Source of the DNA: Clostridia bacterium
GTDB lineage: Bacteria; Bacillota; Clostridia; Christensenellales; UBA1242
Assembly (NCBI GenBank): GCA_017539765.1
Contig: JAFYCH010000050.1
Span: 1 to 13,702 of the forward strand
Length of the DNA stretch: 13,702 bases
Direction: 5' to 3'
This document shows positions 1 to 7,467 of this stretch, piece by piece. A program made the translations under genes and the position numbers. Under the pieces are notes generated by a model. That model was not told the DNA's origin. It made no database searches and saw only the letters and a list, made by a program, of their open reading frames with translations. Every line of letters starts with the position of its first letter. The first letter of the stretch is position 1.

Positions 1-204
1 ACCTTTGTGAATAAGTGAACAATTTTTTGCAAGAATTGTAATTCCTCTTTCTCTTTCCAAATCTCCACTATCCATAACACAATCAGCAACTTGTTGATTA
101 TCTCTAAATACACCACCTTGTTTAAGCATTTCGTTAACCATACTTGTTTTACCATGGTCTACGTGAGCAATAATTGCTATATTTCTCAATTTCTCGTTTT
201 TCAT
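1..204 (-). CDS. typA: TypA/BipA translational GTPase, N-terminal 68 residues (cut by window edge)
   Basis: This is the start of TypA/BipA, a ribosome-associated translational GTPase of the EF-G family that helps ribosome assembly and stress or cold adaptation. The 68 visible residues begin [20 protein letters not shown] and contain the P-loop AHVDHGKTS (about residues 13-21), then the [19 protein letters not shown] switch region that is characteristic of TypA. The reading frame is open to the window edge, so the rest of the gene (normally about 610 residues) lies to the left. The ATG at 202-204 follows AAAGGAAG on the minus strand with good spacing. A strong promoter at 264-292 and a terminator at 317-350 isolate it from the lipoprotein gene upstream, so it is probably transcribed from its own promoter. 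Family assignment is firm; the function is family knowledge. Confidence 0.95.
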   Translation of the reverse strand, partial: MKNEKLRNIAIIAHVDHGKTSMVNEMLKQGGVFRDNQQVADCVMDSGDLERERGITILAKNCSLIHKG

Positions 205-227
205 ATATTTCTTCCTTTAAATAAAAA

Positions 228-244
228 TAGGTTTCTGAAACCTA
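228..244 (-). repeat. Palindrome in the typA leader
   Basis: On the minus strand this reads TAGGTTTCAGAAACCTA, a perfect 8-bp inverted repeat around one base. In RNA it could form a six-pair stem with a five-base loop, and it is followed by TTTTTATTT before the ribosome binding site. It lies between the predicted typA transcription start (about 257) and the start codon. It may be a weak attenuator, a stability hairpin or a protein-binding site; the sequence does not decide which. Confidence 0.45.
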
Positions 245-263
245 AAAAATAATTTGCTGGTTT

Positions 264-292
264 ATTATAACACCATTTATTTAATTTATCAA
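264..292 (-). promoter_or_regulatory. typA promoter, sigma-A type
   Basis: On the minus strand, -35 is TTGATA (292-287), the spacer is 17 bases and -10 is TATAAT (269-264). Predicted transcription start is near 257, giving a leader of about 53 nt that contains the palindrome at 228-244. Confidence 0.85.
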
Positions 293-316
293 TAAATATT
301 TTAAAATTTTTTCAGT

Positions 317-350
317 AAAAAAATAGTTAAACATAATTTTGTCTAACTAT
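317..350 (-). terminator. Intrinsic terminator overlapping the end of the 343-1311 lipoprotein gene
   Basis: On the minus strand ATAGTTAGACA (350-340) pairs with TGTTTAACTAT (333-323) around a six-base loop, eleven pairs including one G-U, followed by a T run down to 317. The gene's TAG stop (345-343) lies inside the left arm of the stem. Confidence 0.8.
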
Positions 351-1311
351 CCTTTTTTAGATTGTCATTTTTCTTGCCCGCTTCCACAATTTCTCTTGAT
401 GTTTTTTCAAAATACGAAATATCCGAATCAATAAAATGAGACTGATACTTTGCACGTCTGTAATCGTTTATTCTGCAAATGAAAAGCAAGAATAATCCTA
501 CAAACAAACTTATGGCAATAGCAGTGACATACCAAATATATGCTCTAAATTTTACTGTATAAACTGCAAATTTACTTTTGCCATCTTGAGTAATCTCGTC
601 TGTAGTAAATGTCCAAGTATGAACTGTGTTTCCGTTTAAGTCTTTTCCGACATAATCAGCATCAGTATATATTTTGGGATTTGGTGTAATGTATGTGAAA
701 CTGCAACTTATGTCATCATAAGCAAACTGGTCATCGAAATATGCCATAAAATATTGTGCAATTGTGTTGTTTGAAATATCGTTGAAAGGTGAATCAGAAT
801 AATCAATATCTTTGGCATAATAACCATGGTCTTCTCTTATTGTTTCACTCTCTTTTTCAGAGTCTTGATAGCTATCATAAAAATATCTGTATGCATAGAT
901 ATTTAAAAATCTTAGAGAGATTTTACAATAAACAATATCGCCATTTCTGCTCCACTCAATTTTTGGCCTGCCATTGTTTGGATCCATATTTTTGTTTACA
1001 AATTCAATAATTTGAGCAAATTTAACAGTGTCACCACTGTATGTTTGCATGTCTTCATCTATTGTATGTGATGTCATAAATTTGCTGTATGAATTTTGAA
1101 TAACTTGATTTGAAACATCTTCTATTTCATGCATAAAGGCGCTCAGTGTTTTGCCTGCATTTACAACATCAGTTTCACTAAACTGCAAGTTTATTGACTG
1201 TGTAACAACCCCTGTGCTTTCAACCATAATTGTATAATTTATGTTTGCACAACCACAAAGTAAAAATATGCTGAATAGACAAATGATTATAGTCAACAAT
1301 TTTTTTCTCAT
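343..1311 (-). CDS. Lipoprotein with C-terminal membrane segment, function unknown
   Basis: This 322-residue protein opens with a lipoprotein signal peptide: MRKK, a hydrophobic core, and lipobox LCGC with the lipidated cysteine at residue 21. The segment after the signal (NINYTIMVESTGVVTQSINLQF) resembles the start of LppM-like (DUF3153-type) extracytoplasmic domains, but this is only a visual impression. A second hydrophobic segment at about residues 259-279 is followed by a positively charged tail of about 40 residues (NDYRRAK...), so the middle 235 residues should be outside the membrane, held by a lipid at one end and a membrane helix at the other. No Shine-Dalgarno sequence precedes the ATG; TATAAT ends six bases before it, which may mean a leaderless message. 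The gene appears to be transcribed alone and ends in its own terminator. Role unknown; envelope location is well supported. Confidence 0.85.
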   Translation of the reverse strand: MRKKLLTIIICLFSIFLLCGCANINYTIMVESTGVVTQSINLQFSETDVVNAGKTLSAFMHEIEDVSNQVIQNSYSKFMTSHTIDEDMQTYSGDTVKFAQIIEFVNKNMDPNNGRPKIEWSRNGDIVYCKISLRFLNIYAYRYFYDSYQDSEKESETIREDHGYYAKDIDYSDSPFNDISNNTIAQYFMAYFDDQFAYDDISCSFTYITPNPKIYTDADYVGKDLNGNTVHTWTFTTDEITQDGKSKFAVYTVKFRAYIWYVTAIAISLFVGLFLLFICRINDYRRAKYQSHFIDSDISYFEKTSREIVEAGKKNDNLKKDS

Positions 1312-1317
1312 ATTGAT

Positions 1318-1328
1318 ATTATATTATA
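1318..1328 (-). promoter_or_regulatory. Possible -10 region just before the lipoprotein start codon
   Basis: On the minus strand two overlapping TATAAT hexamers (1328-1323 and 1323-1318) precede the ATG at 1311. The nearer one leaves exactly six bases to the ATG, the arrangement expected for transcription starting on the A of ATG. The matching -35 is poor (TTGTTT is 20 bases away), so the call is weak. Confidence 0.35.
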
Positions 1329-1470
1329 TTTTCAAAAATTATAAAACAAATTTTAACAACTTGCATGTTTATTTGCTTAAAAAAACAATAATTTTACAAA
1401 AAAAACTAATGTTATTAAAAAAAATGTATAGCAAAACTTTTTTGGTCAATGATAACACTAAGGAGTATTT

Positions 1471-2076
1471 ATGAAACAAAACGTAAATTTTAATGAAAGC
1501 AAAACACTAACCAATCTCGCTCGAAGTTTTGCAAGTGAATGTATGGAAGGTGCAAAATATCAGTTTATGGCTCAGCAATGTGTCACTGAAAAACTGAATT
1601 ATTTGCAAATGGTGTTCAAAACTCTTGCAAAGCACGAAATGAGTCATGCGAAAGTTTTTTGGGAACTTATTCACCAAAACTATCAGGGTGACATAATTCA
1701 AAACATTGATATGTCTTTTGGCTACCCTTTTGATTGCACAGATTTAATTCAGGCTTCAATGTGTCACAGCAAAAGTGAAAAATATTTAAGTGATAACATC
1801 TACCCCACATTTGCAAAAATTGCAAAAGAAGAAGGCTACCCTGAAATTGAGCACAAATTTAAACTTATTGCAACAGTGGAAAACTGTCACAGTGCCCTGC
1901 TTGAACAAATACACCAAAAACTTTCATCAAACAAACTTTATAAATCACAAAAAAGTGAGAAATGGAAATGTAGTCAATGCGGCTTTGAGCACACTGCAAA
2001 ACAGCCACCAAGTCCTTGTCCACTTTGCGGATATGAGCAAGGCTTTTACGAAATTAAATTCGATATGGGAGAATAA
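1471..2076 (+). CDS. Rubrerythrin (ferritin-like diiron domain plus rubredoxin-like domain)
   Basis: Rubrerythrins reduce hydrogen peroxide in the cytosol of anaerobes, passing electrons from a rubredoxin centre to a diiron site. This 201-residue protein has the usual order: a four-helix domain to about residue 150 and a C-terminal FeS(Cys)4 domain with C167-x2-C170 (WKCSQCG) and C183-x2-C186 (CPLCG). Candidate diiron ligands are E23 (FASEC), E56-x2-H59 (AKHEMSHA) and E137-x2-H140 (VENCH). The stretch before IYPTFAKIAKEEGYPEI, where canonical family members carry a Glu-x2-Glu pair (EWTEMYP), reads YLSDNIYP, so one or two ligands may differ. AAGGAG at 1460-1465 precedes the ATG with good spacing. 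The gene stands alone with a terminator directly after it; I found no convincing promoter or PerR box in the 159-base upstream gap. A PerR-like gene lies 5.5 kb away, a plausible but unproven regulator. Confidence 0.92.
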   Translation: MKQNVNFNESKTLTNLARSFASECMEGAKYQFMAQQCVTEKLNYLQMVFKTLAKHEMSHAKVFWELIHQNYQGDIIQNIDMSFGYPFDCTDLIQASMCHSKSEKYLSDNIYPTFAKIAKEEGYPEIEHKFKLIATVENCHSALLEQIHQKLSSNKLYKSQKSEKWKCSQCGFEHTAKQPPSPCPLCGYEQGFYEIKFDMGE

Positions 2077-2080
2077 AATG

Positions 2081-2107
2081 ATATCAGGAAAGCCCTGATA
2101 TTTTTTT
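2081..2107 (+). terminator. Intrinsic terminator of the rubrerythrin gene
   Basis: ATATCAGG (2081-2088) pairs with CCTGATAT (2094-2101) around AAAGC, followed by seven T (2101-2107). It begins five bases after the stop codon. Confidence 0.92.
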
Positions 2108-2145
2108 ATATGTAATCGCATTAAACATGAATTATAAATTACATA

Positions 2146-2174
2146 TTGACTTTATCAATTTTTTATTTTATAAT
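2146..2174 (+). promoter_or_regulatory. Sigma-A promoter of the 2198 gene
   Basis: TTGACT (2146-2151), 17-base spacer, TATAAT (2169-2174). The -10 sits in the centre of an inverted repeat, TTTTTATT-TTAT-AATAAAAA (2160-2179), which could be an operator. Predicted transcription start is about 2181, just before the ribosome binding site AGGAGA (2185-2190). Confidence 0.9.
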
Positions 2175-2197
2175 AAAAATATATAGGAGATTTAATT

Positions 2198-3358
2198 ATG
2201 GCAAAAGAAGCAAAAGAACTGAAAGATATGTTGACAGAAGAACAACGAGCAGTATTAAACGATATTGAAAATGAAAAAGAAATTGACGAAGATGAAAAAA
2301 TAGGAAGAATGGAAGAATATACAAAAGCCGCTATTGCCTTTAATAAACTAAACGCCCAAAACGGAAGAATAGATAGAGATGAAGTGGAGACATTGCTTGA
2401 TTTATTTAAATATAAAGGAGATTCTATTCAAGCATACACCTTAGGGCTAAATGAAACACAAACACAAAATTTGGTGGAAAGCGTTGTTAAAATAAAAGAT
2501 CCAGAACTTGCATATAATGTTGCCAGAGAAAATAAATTAATTTATGATCACGATACTAATCTAACAGTTCTTATCGGTAAAAATACCGATTTGGCAGTTG
2601 ATTACGCAGTAGAATATTACAAAAAAAATATTGGTAAAGTGGACGTAAGATGGTGCTTCGATCTTGTTATGAACAATGTAAAAAAAGATTTGACTCGCAA
2701 AAGACCAAAAAATGAATCTTATGAACCATTGGCAAGATTTATTTATGAGGTTCACCCTGGTAAGCATGAGGATGATACTGAATTAAATACCGAATTGTAT
2801 GAGCCATATATAAAAGGTGATTTCGCTGATAAATTATTTGGTACTGATGAAGAAATCAATGAAAAAGATGAGAAAGAAAGCAAAAAGAAAGCAGCTCAAA
2901 AAGAGAACTTCATAAGCGAATTAAAAAAAGCAATTGTTTTGGTACATGAAGAATCAACACTTGCAAAATTAGAAGCGCAAGAAGTCGCTGAAAATGAAAA
3001 GTTGGAATCTGATCCGGCAATGAAAAAACATATTGATGAAGTTGTTGATAAAAAATTCCACGAATTGCATAAAAAAGATTTTGATAATGCTGCAGCATTT
3101 AGAGAAAAACTAAAAGCAGAACATCCAAAAGATTATGATGCGTATTTGAAAAAATTAAGAAGCTCAAGAGCATATAAAAAGGCATTTAAAAAATATACAA
3201 ATTTATATGCGAAAGAAAAAGAAGACTTAAGAAAAGAAACACTCGAAGAAACAAAAGAAGCAATGAGAGAAATGGCTCAAAATGCAGCGCTTAACAAAAA
3301 AATTAATGAACAATCAAAAGAAAAACCTAAAGAGGAAGAAAAGGCAGAGACTCTTTAA
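2198..3358 (+). CDS. Charged cytosolic protein of unknown function, coiled-coil C-terminus
   Basis: I do not recognise this 386-residue protein. It has no signal peptide and no membrane segment, so it should be cytosolic. Residues 1 to about 215 are mixed helical sequence with short paired-helix patterns (for example TDLAVDYAVEYYKKNIGKVD). From about residue 220 onward it becomes extremely rich in Lys and Glu and should form long helices or coiled coil, ending in a disordered-looking KEKPKEEEKAETL tail. There is one cysteine (in RWCFDLVMNN). The start is secure: AGGAGA lies seven bases before the ATG and a consensus promoter just upstream. Asp is mostly GAT and Arg AGA, more uniformly than in the SDR or Big_2 genes. 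The promoter and start region closely resemble those of the other orphan at 11276, suggesting common regulation. It may be a structural or adaptor protein, but no function can be claimed. Confidence 0.85.
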   Translation: MAKEAKELKDMLTEEQRAVLNDIENEKEIDEDEKIGRMEEYTKAAIAFNKLNAQNGRIDRDEVETLLDLFKYKGDSIQAYTLGLNETQTQNLVESVVKIKDPELAYNVARENKLIYDHDTNLTVLIGKNTDLAVDYAVEYYKKNIGKVDVRWCFDLVMNNVKKDLTRKRPKNESYEPLARFIYEVHPGKHEDDTELNTELYEPYIKGDFADKLFGTDEEINEKDEKESKKKAAQKENFISELKKAIVLVHEESTLAKLEAQEVAENEKLESDPAMKKHIDEVVDKKFHELHKKDFDNAAAFREKLKAEHPKDYDAYLKKLRSSRAYKKAFKKYTNLYAKEKEDLRKETLEETKEAMREMAQNAALNKKINEQSKEKPKEEEKAETL

Positions 3359-3373
3359 TTAAGATACCGTATC

Positions 3374-3405
3374 AAAAAAGTCACTATAAACATAGTGGCT
3401 TTTTT
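3374..3405. terminator. Bidirectional intrinsic terminator between convergent genes
   Basis: Six A (3374-3379), then GTCACTAT (3380-3387) pairing with ATAGTGGC (3392-3399, one T-G wobble) around AAAC, then six T (3400-3405). The A and T runs make it usable on both strands, serving the 2198 gene and the convergent 3429-6887 gene. Confidence 0.92.
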
Positions 3406-3428
3406 AATAATTTTTGTGAGATTAAATA

Positions 3429-6400
3429 TCATTGCATGCTATACTCTGTCACTGCCGCATATGGTATCTGCTCACCATACTCATCTGCTTCGTGATAATA
3501 TGTCCCATTAGGATACAGTTCTTTTCTGCTTGATAAAATATTGCTGTCACTATCCATTTTTAAGAAATAGTTATAAGATATTGTGCCATCGTCATAATCG
3601 TCCCAAGTACAATCAACAATATACCACGCTTTTTCTGGGTGTTGTGGTGTTGAAATATAAACCCTGTTCCAACTGTGTGCACCAATATTGCCTGAATTAG
3701 TTAAAAGGCCGGAAAGCATCAAACTGAATACATTATCAAAATCTACAGATGCCCAATTTATTCCACTGCCAACAAGACCTAGTGTTGTGGCTGACCTGAT
3801 ACCCATTATGCCACACATAAGTGAAAATGTTTGAGCATAACCAGCACACACTGAAAGATTTTTTAGAAGTGTTCCACTTGCAAAGAATCCCATATCATTC
3901 AAATTTTCTGAATTAAATGGTGTTCCGCTTGCAGTCTCATATGTAGAATAATCGTATGTGTTGTTGAGAACAATCCAATCGTGAATTGCTTTTACAATTT
4001 CAACTTCTGACATTCCATCAGTGCAAATTTGACTGAGAATATATCTTGCAGCATTGTATGTGTCTTCTGCAATATGGTTAAGTGATGGGTCATCTTGGTT
4101 AACAAACTTTGGTTTTTTGCCATAAGATGCAACCATGATGAGTTGATATGCAGTTTCTACTTCCACTTCCGCGCAACTGTCTATTGGGAAAGTTTTTGAT
4201 GTGGTCAAACCAAGATAATCTGGAACGTCGCCTTGCAAATTGCTATGACTTGCTTGATATTCACCAGCATTTGAATAATCAAATTCAATTGTGTAAACTC
4301 TGTCACTTTTTTGACTTGTCAAATGGCTTTCACCAGTTATATACAAATACATTTGGTCGTGTGCTCTTTCTATAAGATATATTTTGTCTTGCAAACTACC
4401 AGAGCCTGTAAACAACTGCAAGAAAATATTTGATGAACCATCTAAATTGACACCAAAGTTATTGATAAGTGGCAAGCAATTTTGAATTGGACAATCTGTT
4501 GCTGTATATGCATTATCTTTTCCTTCGTAGTCATAATTTAAGTAAACTTCTATGCTGTCTTTTCTGTAAAGCATTGCATGAAGTACTGCTTCGCCAAGTT
4601 CAAACTCGTTATTTACCGAATAAGTATAATATTTGCCATAATAGAAGAATGACTTTGAACTGTAATCTTCTTGCTTAAATACCCTTATTGTTTCTGTTGA
4701 TTGATATGGTGTTTGAGAATAATAATCTTGGTCTACCGTTGCAGTGATGGTTATGTCATAATCTGCTGTATCCGTAATATTGCTGTCAATATCAACAACA
4801 AACATATTCAAACTGTCGTTATAATAAGTTGCATTTATTGCTTTAACTTCATCATTATCATCAAGTGACAAAGTCAGTTGATAATTGTAGATTTCATCAA
4901 TTGGTTCAAAGTATAAATAATATGCTCCTGCGTTTGCTTCTATATACGCATTATTTATTGAAGCAAGTTGCTTTATATATCTAAACACATAGATGGTGCT
5001 CATCTCTGAGGCAAGATATACTTCACCATCTCCAATTGCTTTGATGGAAATGTTTGTATCGCTGCCAATGTTTACATAACTTGTTATATCATTAAACTGG
5101 TTGCCATCTAACTCACACTTTTGAACTCCATCTATATAAAGTTCATAGCCACTTGCATTTTGTACTGCATCAAAACTAAGCAATGCTCTGCCATCAGTTT
5201 CCTGAACCACTGAAAGATTTTGTGGTGTGGCAAGTTTCTCGCTTATCAAATAATTTATAATAGCCTTTTGACTTTCTATTTCGCTATCAACAATAGAAAC
5301 ACCAATATTATATTTGCCTGTGTCTACGAGATAAGTTTGTAAATCTATAGTTGTTTCAGCTGTAGTGATTGTTGCATCACCCCATTGCTGATCTTGAAGT
5401 TTTATGTAAACTTTGTATATCTCTGCTGTGTTTTCAGTGCCATCAAATGTCAAAACTTTTTGCTCACTTATTTGCAAATTTGTTACCTGTGCTGGAAGAT
5501 AATAGTTGTATGTCTTTGTTGCTACTTCAGAGTTTAACCAAAACTCATCATCACAAACGGCTTGCACAGAAATTGAGTTAGCTCCAATTTCCAAATAATT
5601 TGTAATGTCAATGTTTTGTTTTTGTACAGTTTCAATATAGCCACCAGCAAAAATTATTTTGTAAGAAACCGGAATGTTATATGTTGTGGTTATGTTTATA
5701 TGTCTTTGTTCCACCCTGCTTGTTTCTGGCTCTACAAACACAAAGTCTGGACTTTGAAGTTGCAATATATTTGCATATTGAATTTCTGCCACATTGCTTC
5801 TGTAATTTCCATTTACAGCGACAACAGAAATGCTATATTGTTTTGCCTCAGAGAGCAAACTGTTTAAATCATATTGATTTGTGATTGATGTGTACTTTGT
5901 GCCATCAACTGTTATTTCATAGCTGACAGCATCTGTAATTGCATCAAAAGTAAGAACTTTTTCATCATCAATTTGAAGATTTTGAATGGTTTTATCAACA
6001 AAATATGGTTTGTATTCAAACTCTATTACTTGACTCTTTGCACTTTTCATATAAAGAAGTTTATCTTTACCATCTACCACTTCTTTTACTTCTTTTGCTT
6101 GAACATAAACCGTCTTTTTGCCAAACGAATTTAAAAATGCACTCAAGTCAGTTTCTGTAGATTGTGTAAAAAATATCAAACTACCCAAAGTTATTTCATA
6201 TTCGGTTGCAGTGCTTACGGCATCATACGAATACAAATACCTACCATCAACAATTTCAAGATTAACATTTTGTGGTGCTTCTTGAACATCTGCAATATAT
6301 GTTTTAACATCTTTTGAAAACTGGCTGTTGGTATAATTGCTTGTTGGAGCACAATAAACTTTAAATGTGTTCTCTTGGCCTCTGATTAAATAAGTATCAA

Positions 6401-6887
6401 AAGGTGTTTGCTCGTATAAATTAAAATAATGTTCTGTTGTGTTGTAGTAAACACCGTTTATGGACATTATGTAATATGAAGCATTTGCAACTTCTTCCCA
6501 AGAAAGTTCACCAGTGGCATTGTTAAAAATCAAGTTTGGTGAAGCAAGTCTGGCCTTTTTTGTTACACTGATTGGATCAGAGAATTTTGAAAATTTTTTA
6601 CTGCCTGTTACGGAAAGGGCCTTAACTTTGATTGTGTATGTTCCACTTTCTTCAATGTATGCAGAAATATCCAAACTGTTTGCTCTGGTTTGGTGAATTT
6701 TTCCGTTTATATCAACACCATAATATTCTGCATCTTCAACCAAGTCCCAAGACAAAACATTTGTAGTCTCGTCCAAACTAACATTTTGCGGAGTTTCTAG
6801 CAAATTGTTTCCTTTTTGACAAGCCCAAAATGCTGGAATTGCTAAAATGGTTAAGATTGCAACAATAATTCCTTTTATCCTTTTCAT
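3429..6887 (-). CDS. Large surface lipoprotein: FnIII-like repeats plus transglutaminase-like domain
   Basis: This 1152-residue protein starts with a signal peptide ending in FWAC (Cys23), a lipobox with Phe rather than Leu at -3, so lipid anchoring is likely but not certain. About eight fibronectin-III-like units follow (roughly residues 32-112, 113-199, 200-300, 301-375, 376-466, 467-552, 553-641 and 642-745), marked by recurring openings such as TPQNVSL/APQNVNL/TPQNLSV, a LSWD/LSFDAV strand and a SYEITVDG-type strand. A less recognisable region (746 to about 950) leads to a transglutaminase-like core: IVKAIHDWIVLNNTYDY, Cys1014 (SVCAGYAQ), His1071 (AHSWNRV) and Asp1092 (VDCTWDD). That triad is the papain-like fold used for cross-linking or peptide cleavage outside the cell; the substrate is unknown. 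The ATG follows AAAAGGTGAGAC. It stands alone between terminators and probably acts on the cell wall, matrix or host or dietary protein (inference). Confidence 0.9.
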   Translation of the reverse strand: MKRIKGIIVAILTILAIPAFWACQKGNNLLETPQNVSLDETTNVLSWDLVEDAEYYGVDINGKIHQTRANSLDISAYIEESGTYTIKVKALSVTGSKKFSKFSDPISVTKKARLASPNLIFNNATGELSWEEVANASYYIMSINGVYYNTTEHYFNLYEQTPFDTYLIRGQENTFKVYCAPTSNYTNSQFSKDVKTYIADVQEAPQNVNLEIVDGRYLYSYDAVSTATEYEITLGSLIFFTQSTETDLSAFLNSFGKKTVYVQAKEVKEVVDGKDKLLYMKSAKSQVIEFEYKPYFVDKTIQNLQIDDEKVLTFDAITDAVSYEITVDGTKYTSITNQYDLNSLLSEAKQYSISVVAVNGNYRSNVAEIQYANILQLQSPDFVFVEPETSRVEQRHINITTTYNIPVSYKIIFAGGYIETVQKQNIDITNYLEIGANSISVQAVCDDEFWLNSEVATKTYNYYLPAQVTNLQISEQKVLTFDGTENTAEIYKVYIKLQDQQWGDATITTAETTIDLQTYLVDTGKYNIGVSIVDSEIESQKAIINYLISEKLATPQNLSVVQETDGRALLSFDAVQNASGYELYIDGVQKCELDGNQFNDITSYVNIGSDTNISIKAIGDGEVYLASEMSTIYVFRYIKQLASINNAYIEANAGAYYLYFEPIDEIYNYQLTLSLDDNDEVKAINATYYNDSLNMFVVDIDSNITDTADYDITITATVDQDYYSQTPYQSTETIRVFKQEDYSSKSFFYYGKYYTYSVNNEFELGEAVLHAMLYRKDSIEVYLNYDYEGKDNAYTATDCPIQNCLPLINNFGVNLDGSSNIFLQLFTGSGSLQDKIYLIERAHDQMYLYITGESHLTSQKSDRVYTIEFDYSNAGEYQASHSNLQGDVPDYLGLTTSKTFPIDSCAEVEVETAYQLIMVASYGKKPKFVNQDDPSLNHIAEDTYNAARYILSQICTDGMSEVEIVKAIHDWIVLNNTYDYSTYETASGTPFNSENLNDMGFFASGTLLKNLSVCAGYAQTFSLMCGIMGIRSATTLGLVGSGINWASVDFDNVFSLMLSGLLTNSGNIGAHSWNRVYISTPQHPEKAWYIVDCTWDDYDDGTISYNYFLKMDSDSNILSSRKELYPNGTYYHEADEYGEQIPYAAVTEYSMQ

Positions 6888-6997
6888 GTCTCACCTTTTA
6901 AAAAGTTTTGAAAGTTTAAGTCTAAATATTATATATATTTTAACACAAAAAAATAAAATAACATATCATTTAAAGCATTTATTTATTTTTAATGCAC

Positions 6998-7023
6998 AAA
7001 AAAAGCACACTTTTGTGTGCTTT
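6998..7023 (-). terminator. Intrinsic terminator of the Fur-family gene
   Basis: On the minus strand AAAGCACAC (7023-7015) pairs with GTGTGCTTT (7010-7002) around AAAA, followed by a run of T to about 6998. It starts four bases after the stop codon and ends the marR-cysS-fur unit. Confidence 0.92.
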
Positions 7024-7026
7024 GAA

Positions 7027-7404
7027 TTATTTTTTTGCTTTTTGTTGACATTTTGGACAAAGACCATAGAAAGTAAGTTCGTGATAATTGATTGTGTACT
7101 CCAAAAGTTTTGGTGGATTTTGAAGTGGGTTAAACATATCAAGGTCTTCGACCCTTCCACATCTTTCACAAACAACGTGATAGTGACAACCAGTATTGAT
7201 TGCATATCTGTCTGTTTGACCAACTGCGCTTATCTTTTGCAATTTGCCATTTTCGCAAAACAACGCCAAATTTCTGTAAAGTGTTGCTCTTGAAAAATTT
7301 GGATTTGAAACTCTCAATTTTCTTAACAATTCTTCTGCTGTAGGATGATATCCTTTTTTAAATGCTTCCAAAATAATTTGTCTTTGTTCTGTGACTCTGC
7401 TCAT
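7027..7404 (-). CDS. Fur-family metalloregulator, PerR-like
   Basis: A 125-residue winged-helix repressor of the Fur/PerR family; PerR uses Fe(II) or Mn(II) to sense peroxide and represses genes such as rubrerythrin and catalase. The start is the ATG at 7402-7404 (MSRVTEQRQIILEAF), preceded by AAAGGAG. An upstream in-frame TTG at 7455 would add 17 residues but lies within the -35 element of the promoter, so it cannot be used from that promoter. Counting against B. subtilis PerR (offset 17), the regulatory ligands His37, His91, His93 and Asp104 are kept as His20, His74, His76 and Asp87, whereas Asp85 is Ala68 (DRYAINT). The structural zinc site is present: C79-x2-C82 and C116-x2-C119. It follows cysS with no terminator between them, so it may also be read from the marR promoter. 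PerR-like is more likely than Zur or Fur but is not proven. Confidence 0.9.
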   Translation of the reverse strand: MSRVTEQRQIILEAFKKGYHPTAEELLRKLRVSNPNFSRATLYRNLALFCENGKLQKISAVGQTDRYAINTGCHYHVVCERCGRVEDLDMFNPLQNPPKLLEYTINYHELTFYGLCPKCQQKAKK

Positions 7405-7426
7405 TTGTAAACGCTCCTTTATTAAA

Positions 7427-7455
7427 GTTATATCAAATATAATTTTAAAAGTCAA
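7427..7455 (-). promoter_or_regulatory. Promoter of the Fur-family gene
   Basis: On the minus strand: TTGACT (7455-7450), 17-base spacer, TATAAC (7432-7427). Transcription should start near 7420, 16 bases before the ATG at 7404. It lies just after the cysS stop codon. Confidence 0.85.
7428..7442. promoter_or_regulatory. Candidate PerR-box-like operator over the Fur-family promoter
   Basis: TTATATCAAATATAA (plus strand) is a perfect 6-3-6 inverted repeat covering most of the -10 hexamer. On the minus strand it agrees with the PerR box TTATAATTATTATAA at 12 of 15 positions. Its place on the -10 of a Fur-family gene fits autorepression. AT-rich background lowers the weight of the match. Confidence 0.5.
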
Positions 7456-7467
7456 ACAATTATAAGA

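Noticed and set aside
1312..1470. PerR box or clear promoter upstream of rubrerythrin
   Set aside because: Only AT-rich sequence without a good dyad or a -35/-10 pair at proper spacing was found.
1241..1474. Plus-strand frame of 77 codons ending at the rubrerythrin start
   Set aside because: Half of it is antisense to the lipoprotein signal peptide and the rest is translated AT-rich intergenic sequence. The stop overlaps the rubrerythrin ATG by chance.
6847..7293. Plus-strand open frame across the Fur-family gene
   Set aside because: Antisense to a clearly conserved gene, crosses the terminator at 6998-7023 and has no ribosome binding site or recognisable sequence.
7405..7455. Upstream TTG start for the Fur-family protein
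   Set aside because: It lies within the -35 element; the ATG at 7404 has AAAGGAG at proper distance and aligns with PerR-type N-termini.
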